A DNA stretch of 64,000 bases from Bosea sp. Tri-49 (GTDB lineage Bacteria; Pseudomonadota; Alphaproteobacteria; Rhizobiales; Beijerinckiaceae), in assembly GCF_003952665.1 (NCBI RefSeq), contig NZ_CP017946.1, positions 62,001 to 126,000 on the forward strand, in the 5' to 3' direction. Positions 63,555 through 64,000 of the stretch are shown here, one piece after another. Within the stretch, counting starts at the first letter, position 1. Each line of letters begins with the position of its first letter. The notes under the pieces are model-generated. The model was given only the letters and a program-made list of their open reading frames with translations, did not search any database and had not been told where the DNA came from. Both the position numbers and the translations under genes were made by a program.

Positions 63555-63574
63555 CTGGAACTGATCAATTCCAG
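63555..63574. promoter_or_regulatory. Near-perfect palindrome between trxB and the LysR gene
   Basis: CTGGAACTGATCAATTCCAG is a 20-bp palindrome with a single mismatched pair (18 of 20). It fits a dimer-binding operator. It lies 19 nt beyond the trxB stop and about 100 nt upstream of the LysR start, in front of TTGACC-N17-CATCAT, so it may be the autoregulatory site. Confidence 0.55.
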
Positions 63575-63593
63575 TGATGGGAGCGGTTTTGAG

Positions 63594-64000
63594 CTATTCT
63601 GCCGCCTCGCGGATGCCGAGCTCCTGCGCCTGCAGCCAGCGTTCGGCGTCGAGCGCTGCCATGCAGCCGAGCCCGGCGGCTGTCACGGCTTGACGGTAGT
63701 GCTCGTCGGTGACGTCGCCAGCAGCGAAGACGCCGGGCACATTGGTCTGAGTCGTGCCGGGCGTGACCTCGAGATAGCCCGAATCGCGCATGGCGAGCTG
63801 GCCGGCGAAGAGCTCGGTCGCCGGCTTGTGGCCGATGGCAATGAAGATTCCGTCCGTCGCAATATCGCGCAAGGCTCCGGTCTTCGCGTCGCGCAGGCGA
63901 ATATGCGTCACGGACGGCGGCTGCGCGCCGCCGAGGATTTCGGCGACCTCGGCATTCCAGATCACCTCGATCTTGGGATGCTTGAAGAGGCGATCCTGCA
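63594..64000 (-). CDS. trxB: Thioredoxin-disulfide reductase, partial (N-terminus beyond right edge)
   Basis: The last 135 residues are visible, starting QDRLFKHPKIEVIWNAEVAE and ending at the stop 63594. The C-terminal FAD-binding segment GTTQTNVPGVFAAGDVTDEHYRQAV and GIFIAIGHKPATELF are typical of TrxB. NADPH-dependent flavoprotein that keeps thioredoxin reduced. The NADPH domain and redox CxxC lie outside the window. Upstream of the LsrB/VtlR-like gene on the same strand. Confidence 0.95.
   Translation of the reverse strand, partial: QDRLFKHPKIEVIWNAEVAEILGGAQPPSVTHIRLRDAKTGALRDIATDGIFIAIGHKPATELFAGQLAMRDSGYLEVTPGTTQTNVPGVFAAGDVTDEHYRQAVTAAGLGCMAALDAERWLQAQELGIREAAE

Noticed and set aside
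1..64000. CRISPR arrays, insertion sequences, prophage or secretion-system genes
   Set aside because: No spaced direct repeats, transposase, integrase or phage-type proteins were seen; the window is mostly conserved chromosomal genes.

Overview
The window reads as a chromosomal segment of a high-GC alphaproteobacterium of the order Hyphomicrobiales (Rhizobiales). It looks closest in style to Bosea and its relatives, but the genus is an inference. Supporting signs are an unbroken run of housekeeping genes with strong G/C third-position bias, order-typical families (DUF6111, DUF1285, DUF1127, DUF1176, UbiK-like, an Omp25/RopB-type porin-like barrel), a petABC cluster, and a trxB-lysR pair matching the trxB-lsrB/vtlR neighbourhood of Sinorhizobium and Brucella. 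There is no rRNA, complete tRNA, insertion sequence, prophage or CRISPR array.

Layout. 1-4.7 kb: a minus-strand moxR-DUF58-DUF4159 operon running off the left edge. 4.9-7.7 kb: DUF1285, Nudix, DUF6111 and cca. 7.7-9.6 kb: GNAT, hemF and trmL on minus. 9.6-11.6 kb: a Tat-exported PLP enzyme with an exported RidA. 11.9-16.8 kb: an ABC exporter and petABC (bc1 complex), closed by a strong terminator. 16.9-20.5 kb: a methylthioadenosine salvage cluster, mtnP, small exported protein, apt, mtnA and a FucA-like class II aldolase. 20.5-29.5 kb: diguanylate cyclase, metC, double hot-dog MaoC protein, ychF, pth, rplY and a GAF-GGDEF-EAL protein. 29.6-31.9 kb: prs-queC-VUT transporter. 32-38 kb: lipoprotein, ubiK, YbjN, proC, TetR/COQ9-like, chemoreceptor and csaA. 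38-42.6 kb: flavin-binding protein, GST with divergent LysR, exported hydrolase-like protein, GcvA-like LysR with divergent DUF1127. 42.7-46.6 kb: a two-component system, then marR divergent from a branched-chain aminotransferase. 46.7-51.4 kb: uvrC, pgsA, moaD, moaE and DUF1176 on minus. 51.5-55.9 kb: a lipoprotein, a membrane protein, lgt, an NDUFAF7-like methyltransferase, pgeF and a glycine-rich protein. 56-64 kb: HCCA isomerase-like protein, SDR and glycosyltransferase, outer-membrane barrel, GST, rlmJ, RNase T2, exported protein, lysR (LsrB/VtlR-like) and partial trxB.

Most notable signals: (i) a probable minus-strand sRNA downstream of the LsrB/VtlR-like gene, with promoter, anti-Shine-Dalgarno-like CUCCUCCC, Rho-independent terminator and an upstream nested dyad, in the place where AbcR sRNAs occur in relatives; (ii) a tRNA 3' end (T-arm, acceptor strand, CCA) embedded in frame in uvrC; (iii) an apparently complete MTA-to-DHAP aldolase shunt; (iv) an exported PLP enzyme paired with an exported RidA behind a FadR-type operator-like palindrome.

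All assignments come from reading translations and motifs by eye; no database search was run.
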